64,000 nt of DNA from MH13 sp042140245 (GTDB lineage: Bacteria > Pseudomonadota > Alphaproteobacteria > Rhizobiales > MH13): positions 3,596,001 to 3,660,000 of the forward strand of contig NZ_CP159483.1 of the NCBI RefSeq assembly GCF_042140245.1, given 5' to 3'. The position numbers were made by a program, and so were the translations under genes. Below the pieces are notes generated by a model, which worked only from the letters and a program-made list of their open reading frames with translations, did not search any database and was not told where the DNA came from. Of the stretch, positions 35,023-44,033 are shown in pieces (position 1 is the stretch's first letter; each line of letters opens with the position of its first letter).

Positions 35023-35134
35023 TGTCAGCCTCGCATAAATCGGTTGGGCCGCGGTTGAGACCATGCGGCGTTCGTTGACGTAATCACCGGCTTCAGGGTG
35101 AGTGCTGTGACGTCGGTCACATCGCTTTGCTTCG

Positions 35135-35641
35135 TCACCAGTCTTGGACGCATGGATCGTAGACCCCATCGATTGCGCCTTCGGTTTCCTCACGGGTGGC
35201 GTTTTCCACGAAGCTCGGCATGTTCATGGCCAGGTCGTTGCGCAGCAAATGGATGGGATTGCGCGTGCATGATGCATCATGGCGGACAACTGTGCCGTCT
35301 TCGAACGTAACAGCAAGTGTGTCCCGCCAGCCATCATCGCAACTGTCAGGGCTTATGCCTTCCATATCGGGAAGGGCGGGCGCTACTGCGCCCCAGAACC
35401 GCGCGAAATAGCCATCTTCCGTCCAACGGGTGATCCGCGAGTTGGGATTATCTGAATAGGGGCTGTCAACGCGCACCGAACTATCATCTGCATGATGGAT
35501 CATGGCTGTCACGCCATCAGCCTCGCTACCAGCAGCCAAGCAGATGCTGACTGGTTCGTTGGCGCTTGCAGTACCGGCCATCAAGTTTAGGGCAAAGCCG
35601 AAGGAAACGGCGGTTTTCACGAGGGTGGTCATGCGCATCAT
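35135..35641 (-). CDS. Secreted protein of unknown function
   Basis: A 168-residue protein with a signal peptide (AVSFGFALNLMAGTASA-NEP). The mature chain contains four cysteines (SICLAAG, SCDDGW, SCTRNP, DPCVQDW) that could pair into two disulfides, and an acidic/aromatic middle region. No family is recognised. An ATG at 35632 is also possible. It is co-directional with the VWA and SH3-repeat genes and probably shares their compartment. Confidence 0.6.
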   Translation of the reverse strand: MMRMTTLVKTAVSFGFALNLMAGTASANEPVSICLAAGSEADGVTAMIHHADDSSVRVDSPYSDNPNSRITRWTEDGYFARFWGAVAPALPDMEGISPDSCDDGWRDTLAVTFEDGTVVRHDASCTRNPIHLLRNDLAMNMPSFVENATREETEGAIDGVYDPCVQDW

Positions 35642-35750
35642 CCTGGTTATCTCATTGGCCCCACAACTTAACAGCTATAAAAAGCTGATAGGGCCAGTAT
35701 GGACCAGCTACTGAAATCCATAGGGGAGATGATACCGCTCTGCCGAACCA

Positions 35751-36854
35751 CTAGATGTATTGGAAGAGCAGTGGTCCTACGTTGGCGCGGTTGGAAAGTT
35801 CGGTTTTGCGCAGAAGCGCTTCACTGTGGCGCCGTGCTGTGTGCGGGCTGATGGACAGGCGCCGAGCAATTTCTTTGTCGCGCAAACCCTCGGCAATAAG
35901 CGCGGCCACCTCGCATTCTCTGGGCGTGAGGCCATAGGCGCGCGCCAGATCTCGGTTAAGTGCCCTACCCGATTGCGGCTCGACCCAGATGTGGACCTCT
36001 GGATTCCCGTTGAAAGCTCTGCCGATGCGCGCGCGCAACGTGTGGTGCCTTTGGCCTATCTTGGCGCGACGTACAGGTTGGACCAGAGCGCGGCCCGGAT
36101 TTCGCAGTAAGGCCTGCGTCGAATCTTGCGCCATTGAGAGGATCGCCGCGAGCATGTCTTTGCGATTGTCGTCTGCAGCAAGATAGGTCTGAAGCTCTGC
36201 GCTGAGGAACAGAAGGGCGCCATCGATGCTCACCACAGCTAAGGGTTTACCAGCGCCTTCCATGGCGTCTCTGGTTTCCAAATAGCTGCGCTTCAGGCGA
36301 GCGCGGAAGGCGATGGCAGCCTCAAAGGCCGGCGTGAGCAATTGAAGTATCTGGTGGCGCTCATCGTCATGTTCAGGAAAATCCTTGTGCCCAAAGCCAG
36401 CAATTAGCATCGCTTCGCCACGAACCAACGGCGCGGAAATGGCCATCTGACGTTCCAGGCCGACCGGCTTAAAAACTTCTTGATGCAGTTCCATCGACTC
36501 GCGGATACGGCGGTTGTACAGCGGCGCATCATGGTAGGCGCCCACACCGCTGGCCCGAATGATGCGGTGCAACGCCGAGGCATAGTCCTCGCGAAAAAGG
36601 CTAAAGCCATCATCGTCAAAGCCCTCAAAGTGCGAAGCGATGCCATCTGCAAATGTTTGACCGATGGACCGGCTGTAGACGCCCAATCTTTCCTGACCAG
36701 ACTGGTCAGACGGCTCTTCCGGCTCAATGAAATACAAATGGTCTGTGCCCAGCAGTGCACCCATGGAGGAACAGACATCGTCGGCCCACACATCGGTTGG
36801 AGAATCGTAGCCAGAGAGTATGGCGGCCTGAATCTTGTTGATCGCTTCGAGCAT
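35751..36854 (-). CDS. LuxR-family transcriptional regulator
   Basis: A 367-residue regulator with an unassigned N-terminal sensory region of about 290 residues and a C-terminal GerE helix-turn-helix (LTPRECEVAALIAEGLRDKE, then IARRLSISPHTARRHSEALL). No receiver or autoinducer domain is evident. The ATG at 36854 has GGAG ten bases upstream. Divergent from another LuxR-type gene at 36985. It might control the adjacent secreted-protein genes. Confidence 0.82.
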   Translation of the reverse strand: MLEAINKIQAAILSGYDSPTDVWADDVCSSMGALLGTDHLYFIEPEEPSDQSGQERLGVYSRSIGQTFADGIASHFEGFDDDGFSLFREDYASALHRIIRASGVGAYHDAPLYNRRIRESMELHQEVFKPVGLERQMAISAPLVRGEAMLIAGFGHKDFPEHDDERHQILQLLTPAFEAAIAFRARLKRSYLETRDAMEGAGKPLAVVSIDGALLFLSAELQTYLAADDNRKDMLAAILSMAQDSTQALLRNPGRALVQPVRRAKIGQRHHTLRARIGRAFNGNPEVHIWVEPQSGRALNRDLARAYGLTPRECEVAALIAEGLRDKEIARRLSISPHTARRHSEALLRKTELSNRANVGPLLFQYI

Positions 36855-36984
36855 TCGCTTGGATCTCCGCAACAATTCCCCACTGAAACTTAAGCGTTTT
36901 TCAGCCTATAGGGCAACTGCCCCATTGCTTCGGCGCCGCATCGGCGCACACGCTTGCTACCAACAACCGCTGGATAGCAGGGCT

Positions 36985-37608
36985 ATGAAACATCAGATAA
37001 AAAACGCCACGGGCTACGAACGGTCTGGCGAAGATGCTGCATCATCCCTGCCATCGCTGGAGGATGCCTGGATCAACGCTCTCGGGGCATTGGAGCGACT
37101 GGGTTTTCCCAATGCCACTTGCATATTGCGCCACCAACACTTGCCGACGGGGCTTTGTGTTTTGCGCTCCAATACGGCGTTATCAAACGTTGCTGGTTTG
37201 GCGGTGCGCGAGCTTCCGGATGCCGCATGTCGTGGCGGTTTCACGATCTCTCTTGGTGTCGATCAGAGGGCTGGATGGATTCTGGAACCAGTTGATAGCG
37301 ATAGCTTGATGAGACCCGATCGCAAGGTAGCGGCAAAACGGATCGCGATTCAAAGCTACGCGCTTTTTATGCGCATCCTGGATGACCAAGTGGCCTCTGA
37401 AGCTGAACCAAAAAGTCTAAGTCGGCGCGAGAAGGAATGCCTGACGCTTCTGGCACAAGGAATGCGCACGCAGCGCATTGCCGAACAGATTGCTATTTCT
37501 CCAGTAACGGTCGAGTTTCACTTCAAAAATGCACCTAGAAAACTCGGTGCGCTCACCCGCGAGCAAGCTCTGGCGATTTCGGTTCAGAACGGATGGGTGC
37601 AGGTATGA
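36985..37608 (+). CDS. LuxR-family transcriptional regulator (solo)
   Basis: A 207-residue protein with a small N-terminal region that may be a degenerate autoinducer-binding-like domain and a clear C-terminal GerE domain (LSRREKECLTLLAQGMRTQR, then IAEQIAISPVTVEFHFKNA). No acyl-homoserine-lactone synthase is encoded in the window. The ATG at 36985 is chosen because the sequence upstream is not domain-like. It overlaps the interrupted small secreted-protein gene by 4 bases (ATGA). Confidence 0.8.
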   Translation: MKHQIKNATGYERSGEDAASSLPSLEDAWINALGALERLGFPNATCILRHQHLPTGLCVLRSNTALSNVAGLAVRELPDAACRGGFTISLGVDQRAGWILEPVDSDSLMRPDRKVAAKRIAIQSYALFMRILDDQVASEAEPKSLSRREKECLTLLAQGMRTQRIAEQIAISPVTVEFHFKNAPRKLGALTREQALAISVQNGWVQV

Positions 37609-37934
37609 ACCGCAGCAAACAGGGCATATCTCTGCTCGCACACGCCCTTCTGATCGGTGCGCTTGTTGTTCAAACGCCCTCAGTTTCAAGCGCAGACAGC
37701 GCGTGACAGCGCATCGTTCAACAGTGTGCAGGATACATCACGTGCCCGTCCAATCTTACCCCATCTCAAGCTCGTTCAATGCGCGGGATGGGTGTGTCGC
37801 TGGACCAGTCTTTACGATGGTGTGCTGCTGGTTTTGGCTGTCCAGAAGGCATGACCCAGGACGATGCGATCGACCGCATTCAGCGTGAGACCGATTGGGA
37901 GCAATTCACCGGTGATCAGACGGAAAGCGGTTAA
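37605..37934 (+). pseudogene. Small secreted-protein gene interrupted by an in-frame TGA
   Basis: From the ATG at 37605 the frame encodes a signal peptide (MNRSKQGISLLAHALLIGAL, ending SSADSA), then a TGA at 37704-37706. The same frame then continues open for 75 codons to a TAA at 37932-37934. The downstream part contains four cysteines (VQQCAGYITCPSN, RWCAAGFGCPEG) and looks like a folded mature domain. Without the TGA it would be a 109-residue exported protein. Its start overlaps the LuxR stop. It could be a real nonsense mutation, a sequencing error, or programmed readthrough; other genes here use TGA as stop. Confidence 0.65.
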
Positions 37935-38178
37935 GAAGACTTAAGTTTTGATCAGGAGGAGACTTCTGCTCCAAATGAGATGGAAACCACTGATGATTTG
38001 ATTTTCTCTCAATACGAGGCTGCTGGTTCGATAGCGGCTGCTGCCGCGGTCGAGGCGGCCAGGTCACCATCCTCCCGCTGTAAAAGGGAACGATATGGCA
38101 CCCAACGACCTCCGCGTTGCGCCAGATCAACAGAAATCCGGCGATATACGTCATCATTGTTCCGCAGAAAGAGGAGCA

Positions 38179-39039
38179 ATGGCGATGAACAAAGCAAGTG
38201 TTTTGGTCTTGACCAACGGCCACGCAAGTTCGGCGGATATAGACAGCTTGTGTGGCGCCGCAACCAAACGCGACCTGCATCTATCCGTGCTTGTTTTGGG
38301 ACGTTTGCCTACCATACCCATCTACAGCACGGGAATGGGTGGCATCGCGGCCATTGGCGACTATGGCGATTGGCAAAAGGAGCTGGAAAGCACCAAGGCT
38401 GACTTAGAATCCCGAGCAGAGAGCGTCAGGAATACACTTGTTGATCGCGGTGTGACCTGCGACGTCAGCGTGTTTTCAGCAGACCCGGGAGCCTTCGCTG
38501 ATGCGCTGGCGCGACGTGCTCTCACATGCGATTTGGTGATGGTTCTGGACGATGTGCGCGCCGACAACGAGCTGTTTGACAACGCCATGAGCTCAGCTCT
38601 GTTCCATTCACCGGCTGCCGTTGTTCTTAACGGCCTTAGTGCGCGGAGTCCTTTTTCTCCAAAACGGGTTCTTATCGGCTGGAACTCCGGACTTCCCGCA
38701 TCGCGCGCTATCCGGGCTGCCATGCCAATGCTGCGGGACGCGGATGATGTGACGGTGGCCATGTTCGACCCTGTGATGACCGCACTTCGTGACGGCGAGA
38801 ACCCAGGATCAGATGTGGCCTATTGGCTCAGCCATCAGGGTTGCAATGTCACTGTGCAGCAATACCCAAGCGGTGGTTTAGAAATTGCTGACAGTCTTTT
38901 GCAACGAGCACGCGAGGTTGAAGCCGATCTTGTTGTCATGGGCGCCTATGATCACTCCCGGATGCGTCAGATTCTGTTTGGTGGCACCACGCGCAGCATG
39001 ATCGGGCAAACCGATATGCCCGTGTTGTTTGCGCATTGA
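38179..39039 (+). CDS. Universal stress protein, tandem UspA domains
   Basis: A 286-residue protein with two Usp-like alpha/beta modules. The first (about 1-145) has no visible nucleotide-binding motif. The second keeps VLIGWNSG and the ATP-binding type signature VVMGAYDHSRMRQILFGGTT. The ATG at 38179 follows GAGGAGCA. It faces the sulfur operon tail to tail and is separated by about 240 non-coding bases from the interrupted gene upstream. Confidence 0.82.
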   Translation: MAMNKASVLVLTNGHASSADIDSLCGAATKRDLHLSVLVLGRLPTIPIYSTGMGGIAAIGDYGDWQKELESTKADLESRAESVRNTLVDRGVTCDVSVFSADPGAFADALARRALTCDLVMVLDDVRADNELFDNAMSSALFHSPAAVVLNGLSARSPFSPKRVLIGWNSGLPASRAIRAAMPMLRDADDVTVAMFDPVMTALRDGENPGSDVAYWLSHQGCNVTVQQYPSGGLEIADSLLQRAREVEADLVVMGAYDHSRMRQILFGGTTRSMIGQTDMPVLFAH

Positions 39040-39051
39040 ACAGAGCGCTGA

Positions 39052-40803
39052 CTAAGCAGCAGCGGGCTCGGGTTGGATACGCCTGAGAGCCTGGAAGGCC
39101 GCATACTGCGACAGGAACACTTTGCCGGTCATATGCTCTAAGAAAGAAGAACGTTGCAGCCGGTCCATAACGGGTCCTTTGACCTCTGAAAGATGAAGCG
39201 CAATGCCCATAGCTTTGAGACGATCATTGATCGTTTCAAGGCTTTCTAGTGCGCTTATATCCAGCTCGTTGACCGCGGAAAACATCAAGATGAGATGACG
39301 CAGTTCGCGGTCTGCGCTGACGCGAGCATAAATGTGGTCTTCCATCATGCGCGCATTGGCAAAGTACAGGCTTTCATCAATGCGTAGCGTGAGAACTTGC
39401 GGGTCCGTCTCAACATCGTGTCGCAGGATGTTGCGAAAATGCTCGCTACCAGGAACCAAACCGACCTCGGCAATATGCGGCCTTGAGGTTTTGTAAATAT
39501 GGAGCAGCAAGGAGAGCACCACCCCGCTTGCCACACCTGCCTCAACACCAACCAGAAGCGTCAACAGCATGGTCAGTACAACCGCTGAAAAATCTGCGCG
39601 CGAATAGCGCCAGCTGCGTTGCAGGATTTTCAAATCCACCAGCGTAAGCACCGCGACAACAATCGTGGCGGCCAATGTCGCCTTTGGCAGAAAGAACAGA
39701 TAGGGCGTCAGAAACAACGCTGCTAACGCAATGCCGATCGCCGTAAAAACACCAGCAGCGGGTGTGCGTGCACCAGCTTCAAAGTTGACCACCGAGCGGG
39801 AAAAACCACCAGTCACTGGAATACCACCAGCGACCGCAGATGCCACGTTTGCAGCACCCAAACCGACAAGCTCTTGGTTGGGCTCTATGCGTTGCCGTCG
39901 CTTGGCTGCCAATGTCTGTGCCACCGAGACGGACTCGACAAATCCAATCAGCGAGATCAGCGCGGCTGACCCCATCAATGCCAACCAGACGTCAGGATCG
40001 AAAGCGGGCATCTCGGGCGATGGCAAACCTGATGGCACCTCTCCAACAAGGCTGACACCATGGTTGCCCAAGTCGAACTGCCACGCAGCCCAGGTTGTAG
40101 CGACAACGGCAAAAACTGGTCCGGCTTTCACCAGTGGACCGATTAGCCCAACGGGCGTTCGCAGAGTTTTGAGCACCCTTGCAAGTCCACTGCGCACCCA
40201 AACCAGAAACACAGTTGCAAACACACCGATTATCAGGGTTGGAAGATTGATCTGGCCAAGAGACCTCGCAAGCTGACCGATAGTGTCCGGCAATGTGTGC
40301 CCTGAAACCGGCACCCCAAGAAGATGCTTCAACTGACTTGTAGCGATCAGCAAACCTGATGCGGTGATGAACCCCGATATGACCGGGTGACTGAGAAAGT
40401 TGGCCACAAAACCAAGCCGTAGAGCACCCATGGCCAGCAAGATCAAACCCGAAAGCAAGGCCAACACACCGGCAGCTGCCACAATGGCGGTCGCTGATTG
40501 TAGATTGAGCTCGGCCAACGCCGCAGCTGTCATCAGCGAGACAATGGCGACCGGTCCAACTGAAAGAGTGCGGCTGGAACCAAAAACGGCGTATGCAATC
40601 AAAGGGGCAATGGACGCATAGAGTCCCACCTCGGCAGGCACACCAGCCAGCAAGGCATAGGCCAGAGACTGTGGGATCAGCATGATCGTCACAACAATGG
40701 CCGCGATACCATCACCCATCAAGTCGGCGCGGCCATAGCCCCGCCCCCAGTCCAGGACTGGCAAGAACCGCGAAAGACGCCGTTCCAAATTTGGGTTGCT
40801 CAT
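39052..40803 (-). CDS. SulP family inorganic anion transporter with STAS domain
   Basis: A 583-residue membrane protein with about eleven to twelve hydrophobic segments. The N-terminal GIAAIVVTIMLIPQSLAYAL and GLYASIAPLIAYAVFGSSRT are the sulfate-transporter signatures, and a cytoplasmic STAS domain occupies about 440-565 (VNELDISALESLETINDRLK). It is the last gene in a persulfide/sulfur operon, suggesting movement of sulfate, sulfite or a related oxyanion produced by the pathway. Confidence 0.9.
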   Translation of the reverse strand: MSNPNLERRLSRFLPVLDWGRGYGRADLMGDGIAAIVVTIMLIPQSLAYALLAGVPAEVGLYASIAPLIAYAVFGSSRTLSVGPVAIVSLMTAAALAELNLQSATAIVAAAGVLALLSGLILLAMGALRLGFVANFLSHPVISGFITASGLLIATSQLKHLLGVPVSGHTLPDTIGQLARSLGQINLPTLIIGVFATVFLVWVRSGLARVLKTLRTPVGLIGPLVKAGPVFAVVATTWAAWQFDLGNHGVSLVGEVPSGLPSPEMPAFDPDVWLALMGSAALISLIGFVESVSVAQTLAAKRRQRIEPNQELVGLGAANVASAVAGGIPVTGGFSRSVVNFEAGARTPAAGVFTAIGIALAALFLTPYLFFLPKATLAATIVVAVLTLVDLKILQRSWRYSRADFSAVVLTMLLTLLVGVEAGVASGVVLSLLLHIYKTSRPHIAEVGLVPGSEHFRNILRHDVETDPQVLTLRIDESLYFANARMMEDHIYARVSADRELRHLILMFSAVNELDISALESLETINDRLKAMGIALHLSEVKGPVMDRLQRSSFLEHMTGKVFLSQYAAFQALRRIQPEPAAA

Positions 40804-40806
40804 GCG

Positions 40807-41154
40807 TTAGCTCGACAAGCGTGCTGCTGGGCCAAGACCATGCCAAAGCGTGGTTGAACGATTGCCGCTGCGACAATAGGCCAGAACTGGTTTGGGCAGT
40901 CGCGTGAAGAGCCGCTCGAACGCCGCACGATCGTCATCTGTGGCACCTTGCGGCGCGATGGGTAGAAAAGCGGCCTCTATTCCGAGCTCTCGCGCTGATT
41001 GGGCAATGGTGTCGAAGGATTCCTGGTTCCGGCTTTCCCCCTCCGGTCGATTGCAAACAAGCGCCTTGAATCCTGATCGTGCTATTTGAGGCAAATCGAC
41101 CGAGCTGATCTGGCCGCAAACGGCATAGGTTTCACTGATCGTACGGATGTCCAT
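40807..41154 (-). CDS. DUF442 / TIGR01244 sulfurtransferase-phosphatase-like protein
   Basis: A 115-residue protein with the tyrosine-phosphatase-like loop YCRSGNRSTTLW (catalytic-type C94). In many proteobacteria this domain is fused to an MBL domain as Blh; here the two are separate adjacent genes, 15 bases apart. Together with the MBL gene it probably handles persulfide sulfur. No transit or signal sequence is present. Confidence 0.82.
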   Translation of the reverse strand: MDIRTISETYAVCGQISSVDLPQIARSGFKALVCNRPEGESRNQESFDTIAQSARELGIEAAFLPIAPQGATDDDRAAFERLFTRLPKPVLAYCRSGNRSTTLWHGLGPAARLSS

Positions 41155-41168
41155 GACACGCCATGCTC

Positions 41169-42044
41169 CTAAAGCCCGTTGACGGGCACTTTGAGGAACG
41201 TTTTTCCGTCCTCATCGGCGGGCGGAAGTTGCCCGGCCCGCATGTTCACTTGCAGGGAAGGAATGATCAGTTTGGGCATGGCCAGCGTCGCATCTCGCGC
41301 TTCCCGCATGGCAATAAAGTCTTCTCGTGACGTGCCACCGCCAACATGAACGTTGTGCGCTTTTTCGTCTGCGACCGTGGTTTCCCAGCGGATTTCGCGA
41401 CCGTTGGGGCCATAGTCGTGGCACATGAAAAGTCTGGTTTCATCCGGAAGACCAAGGACCCTTTGGATGGAGTCGTAGAGTTGCCCTGCATCACCGCCCG
41501 GAAAGTCCGCTCGAGCCGATCCGCCATCTGGCATGAACAGGGTATCACCGACAAAGGCGGCGTCGCCGACCACGAAAGTAAGGCATGCAGGCGTATGGCC
41601 TGGCGTGTGCATGATCTCCACCTGCATGGCGCCAACACGTATGGCATCGCCATCTTCCAACAGACGGTCGAACTGGCTCCCATCGCGGGCAAACTCAGTG
41701 CCTTCGTTGAACACTTTTCCAAACGTGTCTTGAACGATGGTGATGTTCTTACCGATACCGATCTTCCCGCCTAATTTGTCCTGCAAATAAGGTGCGGCCG
41801 ATAGGTGGTCGGCATGCACATGGGTTTCCAGAAGCCAGTCAACCTTCAAACCGTTGGCTTGCACGTGCTCGATAACGGCATCAGCATGATCGAAGGTGAT
41901 ACGGCCGGCTGCGTAGTCGATATCCATGACTGAATCGATGATTGCGCAGCTTTCTGAGGCAGGATCTTTGACGACATAGGTGATGGTGTTGGTGGCCTCA
42001 TCGAAGAAGGCGGTGACATTGGGTTTCACGTTAGATTGGGTCAT
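41169..42044 (-). CDS. MBL-fold persulfide dioxygenase-like metallo-hydrolase (ETHE1/Blh type)
   Basis: A 291-residue cytoplasmic MBL protein with an intact HVHADH motif (75-80), the downstream GHTPACLTF His and the GDTLFMPDGGSARADFPGG loop typical of persulfide dioxygenases. The family oxidises glutathione persulfide to sulfite with one iron. GGGAGGTAGAACG precedes the ATG. Its operon has YeeE/YedE transporters, a DUF442 protein and SulP, which supports a role in sulfide/persulfide detoxification. Confidence 0.87.
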   Translation of the reverse strand: MTQSNVKPNVTAFFDEATNTITYVVKDPASESCAIIDSVMDIDYAAGRITFDHADAVIEHVQANGLKVDWLLETHVHADHLSAAPYLQDKLGGKIGIGKNITIVQDTFGKVFNEGTEFARDGSQFDRLLEDGDAIRVGAMQVEIMHTPGHTPACLTFVVGDAAFVGDTLFMPDGGSARADFPGGDAGQLYDSIQRVLGLPDETRLFMCHDYGPNGREIRWETTVADEKAHNVHVGGGTSREDFIAMREARDATLAMPKLIIPSLQVNMRAGQLPPADEDGKTFLKVPVNGL

Positions 42045-42065
42045 CGTTCTACCTCCCTTTGGCTT

Positions 42066-42512
42066 TCAAATTGGTTTGGGTTTGGCTTGGCGCTGCGCCG
42101 TCAGGCGCATCAAACTGCGCGCGGCAAATATTCCCACCACCAGTGCCAGTGTGAAAACAAAAACATTGGGATCAAGCGTTCCAAGCGCTGGCAGTGCTCC
42201 GCCAGGACAGAAACCAGCGATGCCCCATCCAACGCCAAAGAGAGCCGAACCACCGATCAAGCGGGCATCAAGGTCGCGGCGGGTTGGGATATCGAAAGTT
42301 GGCTCGCAGACTGGGCGCTCGCGCTTCAGAACGATGCGATAGCCGATGAAGGTCACCAGCAAAGCGCCTCCCATAACAAACGCAAGACTTGGGTCCCAAG
42401 TCCCGGCAACGTCGAAAAAGTTGATCACTTTGGCAGGATTGGCCATGCCGGACAGAGAAATGCCGACTCCAAAAATCAGACCAATCAAATAGGTGAAGAG
42501 ATGACGCATCAT
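42066..42512 (-). CDS. DUF6691/YedE-type membrane protein, half of a split sulfur transporter
   Basis: A 148-residue protein with four hydrophobic segments; SLSGMANPAKVINFFD and GGALPALGTLDPN are characteristic of this half, with IAGFCPGG carrying a conserved Cys. GGAGGTGCG precedes an ATGATG start pair (42512/42509) that overlaps the stop of the other half. It forms a pair with the gene at 42509-42949, likely moving a thiol-sulfur species such as thiosulfate. Confidence 0.82.
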   Translation of the reverse strand: MMRHLFTYLIGLIFGVGISLSGMANPAKVINFFDVAGTWDPSLAFVMGGALLVTFIGYRIVLKRERPVCEPTFDIPTRRDLDARLIGGSALFGVGWGIAGFCPGGALPALGTLDPNVFVFTLALVVGIFAARSLMRLTAQRQAKPKPI

Positions 42513-42949
42513 ATCGCACCTCCAAACAGGTGGCGGACTGCAAAAACGGTGAGCCCCGTGGTCACCATGAAGGTAAGCGTTGCCATGATCGAGCGCCTGG
42601 ATAGGCGTGCCATGCCGCACACACCATGACCTGATGTGCAACCGGCCCCATAGGTTACACCAACGCCGACAATAACTCCCCCGATGATCAATGCGGCTGT
42701 GCTCATAGGCACCTGGATCGTTGGCATGTCACCAAAGAGCAGCTTGTGGACAATGGGCCCCGTCACCACCCCGGCAAGCAAAAGCGCACGCCATGTCCAA
42801 TCAGACCGATCAGCGGGCGTTAGCAGCCCAGCCAAAATGCCAGTCGCACCGAAAATGCGCCCGCGCACGGCCATCAACAGTACACTCGCAGCGCCGATTA
42901 ACAGCCCGCCGGCGAGCGAGGCTATAGGGGTGAACTCTGTGACCAACAC
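42509..42949 (-). CDS. YeeE/YedE family membrane protein, other half of the sulfur transporter
   Basis: A 146-residue protein with four hydrophobic segments and the hallmark YGAGCTSGHGVCGMARLS, where two conserved cysteines sit in the channel region. It overlaps the second half by 4 bases. Homologous half-transporters (PmpA/PmpB type) are typically found with persulfide dioxygenases and ArsR-type repressors; here the regulator is Crp/Fnr-like instead. Confidence 0.85.
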   Translation of the reverse strand: MLVTEFTPIASLAGGLLIGAASVLLMAVRGRIFGATGILAGLLTPADRSDWTWRALLLAGVVTGPIVHKLLFGDMPTIQVPMSTAALIIGGVIVGVGVTYGAGCTSGHGVCGMARLSRRSIMATLTFMVTTGLTVFAVRHLFGGAI

Positions 42950-43168
42950 TCAACTCCGGCAGGTTGAAAGGCCAAGCAGGCGATAGGCCGGGCAAAAGCG
43001 GAAAGCAGCCGTGCCGACAAGCACGAGACCCACTGCGATCATCACGTAAGAAACCGTTCCGCTGGCCGCCAAGCCGAACAGTCCCAAAAACGGTGCGGCA
43101 ATCAAAAACAGCCCAACCAGCCCGCGAACAACGCGGTCGGCATTTCCAACATTGATGCTCATGTCCAT
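42950..43168 (-). CDS. DUF2892 membrane protein (YgaP membrane-domain-like)
   Basis: A 72-residue protein with two hydrophobic segments (VRGLVGLFLIAAPFLGLFGL and SYVMIAVGLVLVGTAAFRF) and the C-terminal FCPAYRLLGLSTC signature, whose two cysteines are conserved in the family. It directly precedes the YeeE half-gene by one base. The second ATG at 43162 is an alternative start. The domain is often linked to rhodanese and sulfur chemistry. Confidence 0.85.
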   Translation of the reverse strand: MDMSINVGNADRVVRGLVGLFLIAAPFLGLFGLAASGTVSYVMIAVGLVLVGTAAFRFCPAYRLLGLSTCRS

Positions 43169-43261
43169 TGATCCCTTATCGATTGTGTGCCGGCGCTATA
43201 ACGGCCGCCATAGTCAGCCGTCTGTAACCAAGTCACACAAGGATCGAGTGGAGGATCAGCT

Positions 43262-43936
43262 TTAAGCGGCTGCGTGATCGCTGCTGTGGGCAAAACGGTC
43301 GAGGGCAGCTCTGTCAATCAATGTCAGTGTGCCTCGGCCAAGCGATAGCCAACCGCGCCGCTGAAACTCTTGCAATTGCCGCGAGATCACCTCACGCGCC
43401 GTTCCCAGTTCGATGGCGAGATCTTGATGCGTGGCGTTCACATCATCGCTTTGATCGGCCATCTCCAGCAGCTTGGCGGCCAGTCTAAGGTCGACACGGC
43501 GAAAGGCCACCTCCTCGATAACGGTCAGCAAGTCCGTGATCCGATGCGAATAGGCTTTGAAAATGAGATTGCGAAAAGCATCCGATGTTGAGACCAGGTC
43601 GTCAAACACCGCTTGTGGGATGACAACGACATCAAGGTCGGTTTCGGCAAGGCCGCTTGCAGCGTAGTCCTCATGGGCAAGCAAGCACGCCGTCGTCAAG
43701 ATACAGCTTTCTCCGGCATGCACGCGATAGAGCACCATTTCCCGACCAGTCTCAGCGAGCTTCTGCACACGCAACGTGCCTGAGACCAAGAGATAAAGGT
43801 TTTCCGCCGGATTACCCGGACCAAAAACCTCTGTACCAGCCTTCACATGCTGCAAGCGCGCATGGCGAATGATATGTGCTTTCAGCTCTTCGGGCAGGCG
43901 TTGAAGAAACGGCAACTGATGATCGTGAATGGTCAC
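43262..43936 (-). CDS. Crp/Fnr-family transcriptional regulator with a CX5C pair
   Basis: A 224-residue regulator with a cyclic-nucleotide-binding-like sensory domain, a long helix, and a C-terminal winged helix (THQDLAIELGTAREVISRQL). The sensory domain holds two cysteines five residues apart (SCILTTACLL), well placed to sense persulfide or redox state; that is inference. It lacks the N-terminal Cys cluster of oxygen-sensing Fnr. The GTG at 43936 has AAAGGA nine bases upstream; a TTG at 43945 is too close to it. First gene of the sulfur operon. Confidence 0.82.
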   Translation of the reverse strand: MTIHDHQLPFLQRLPEELKAHIIRHARLQHVKAGTEVFGPGNPAENLYLLVSGTLRVQKLAETGREMVLYRVHAGESCILTTACLLAHEDYAASGLAETDLDVVVIPQAVFDDLVSTSDAFRNLIFKAYSHRITDLLTVIEEVAFRRVDLRLAAKLLEMADQSDDVNATHQDLAIELGTAREVISRQLQEFQRRGWLSLGRGTLTLIDRAALDRFAHSSDHAAA

Positions 43937-44033
43937 TGGAGACAATCCTTTCGGCGATCACAAAACAGTAGCGGTAAGAGCCCGTTTGCCGTTGACCTTG
44001 CTCAACGGTTTGAAACGAAGAGGCCAGAAAGCA

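Noticed and set aside
37704..37706. TGA as a selenocysteine codon
   Set aside because: No selenocysteine-insertion hairpin is evident after the TGA, the codon replaces a position near the signal-peptide cleavage site rather than a redox motif, and many genes here end with TGA. A nonsense change or error is simpler.
37935..38178. Open frames in the gap before the universal stress protein
   Set aside because: No ribosome site or protein-like composition. An upstream extension of the Usp gene to 38095 has no similarity to the Usp fold and a good ribosome site lies only before 38179.
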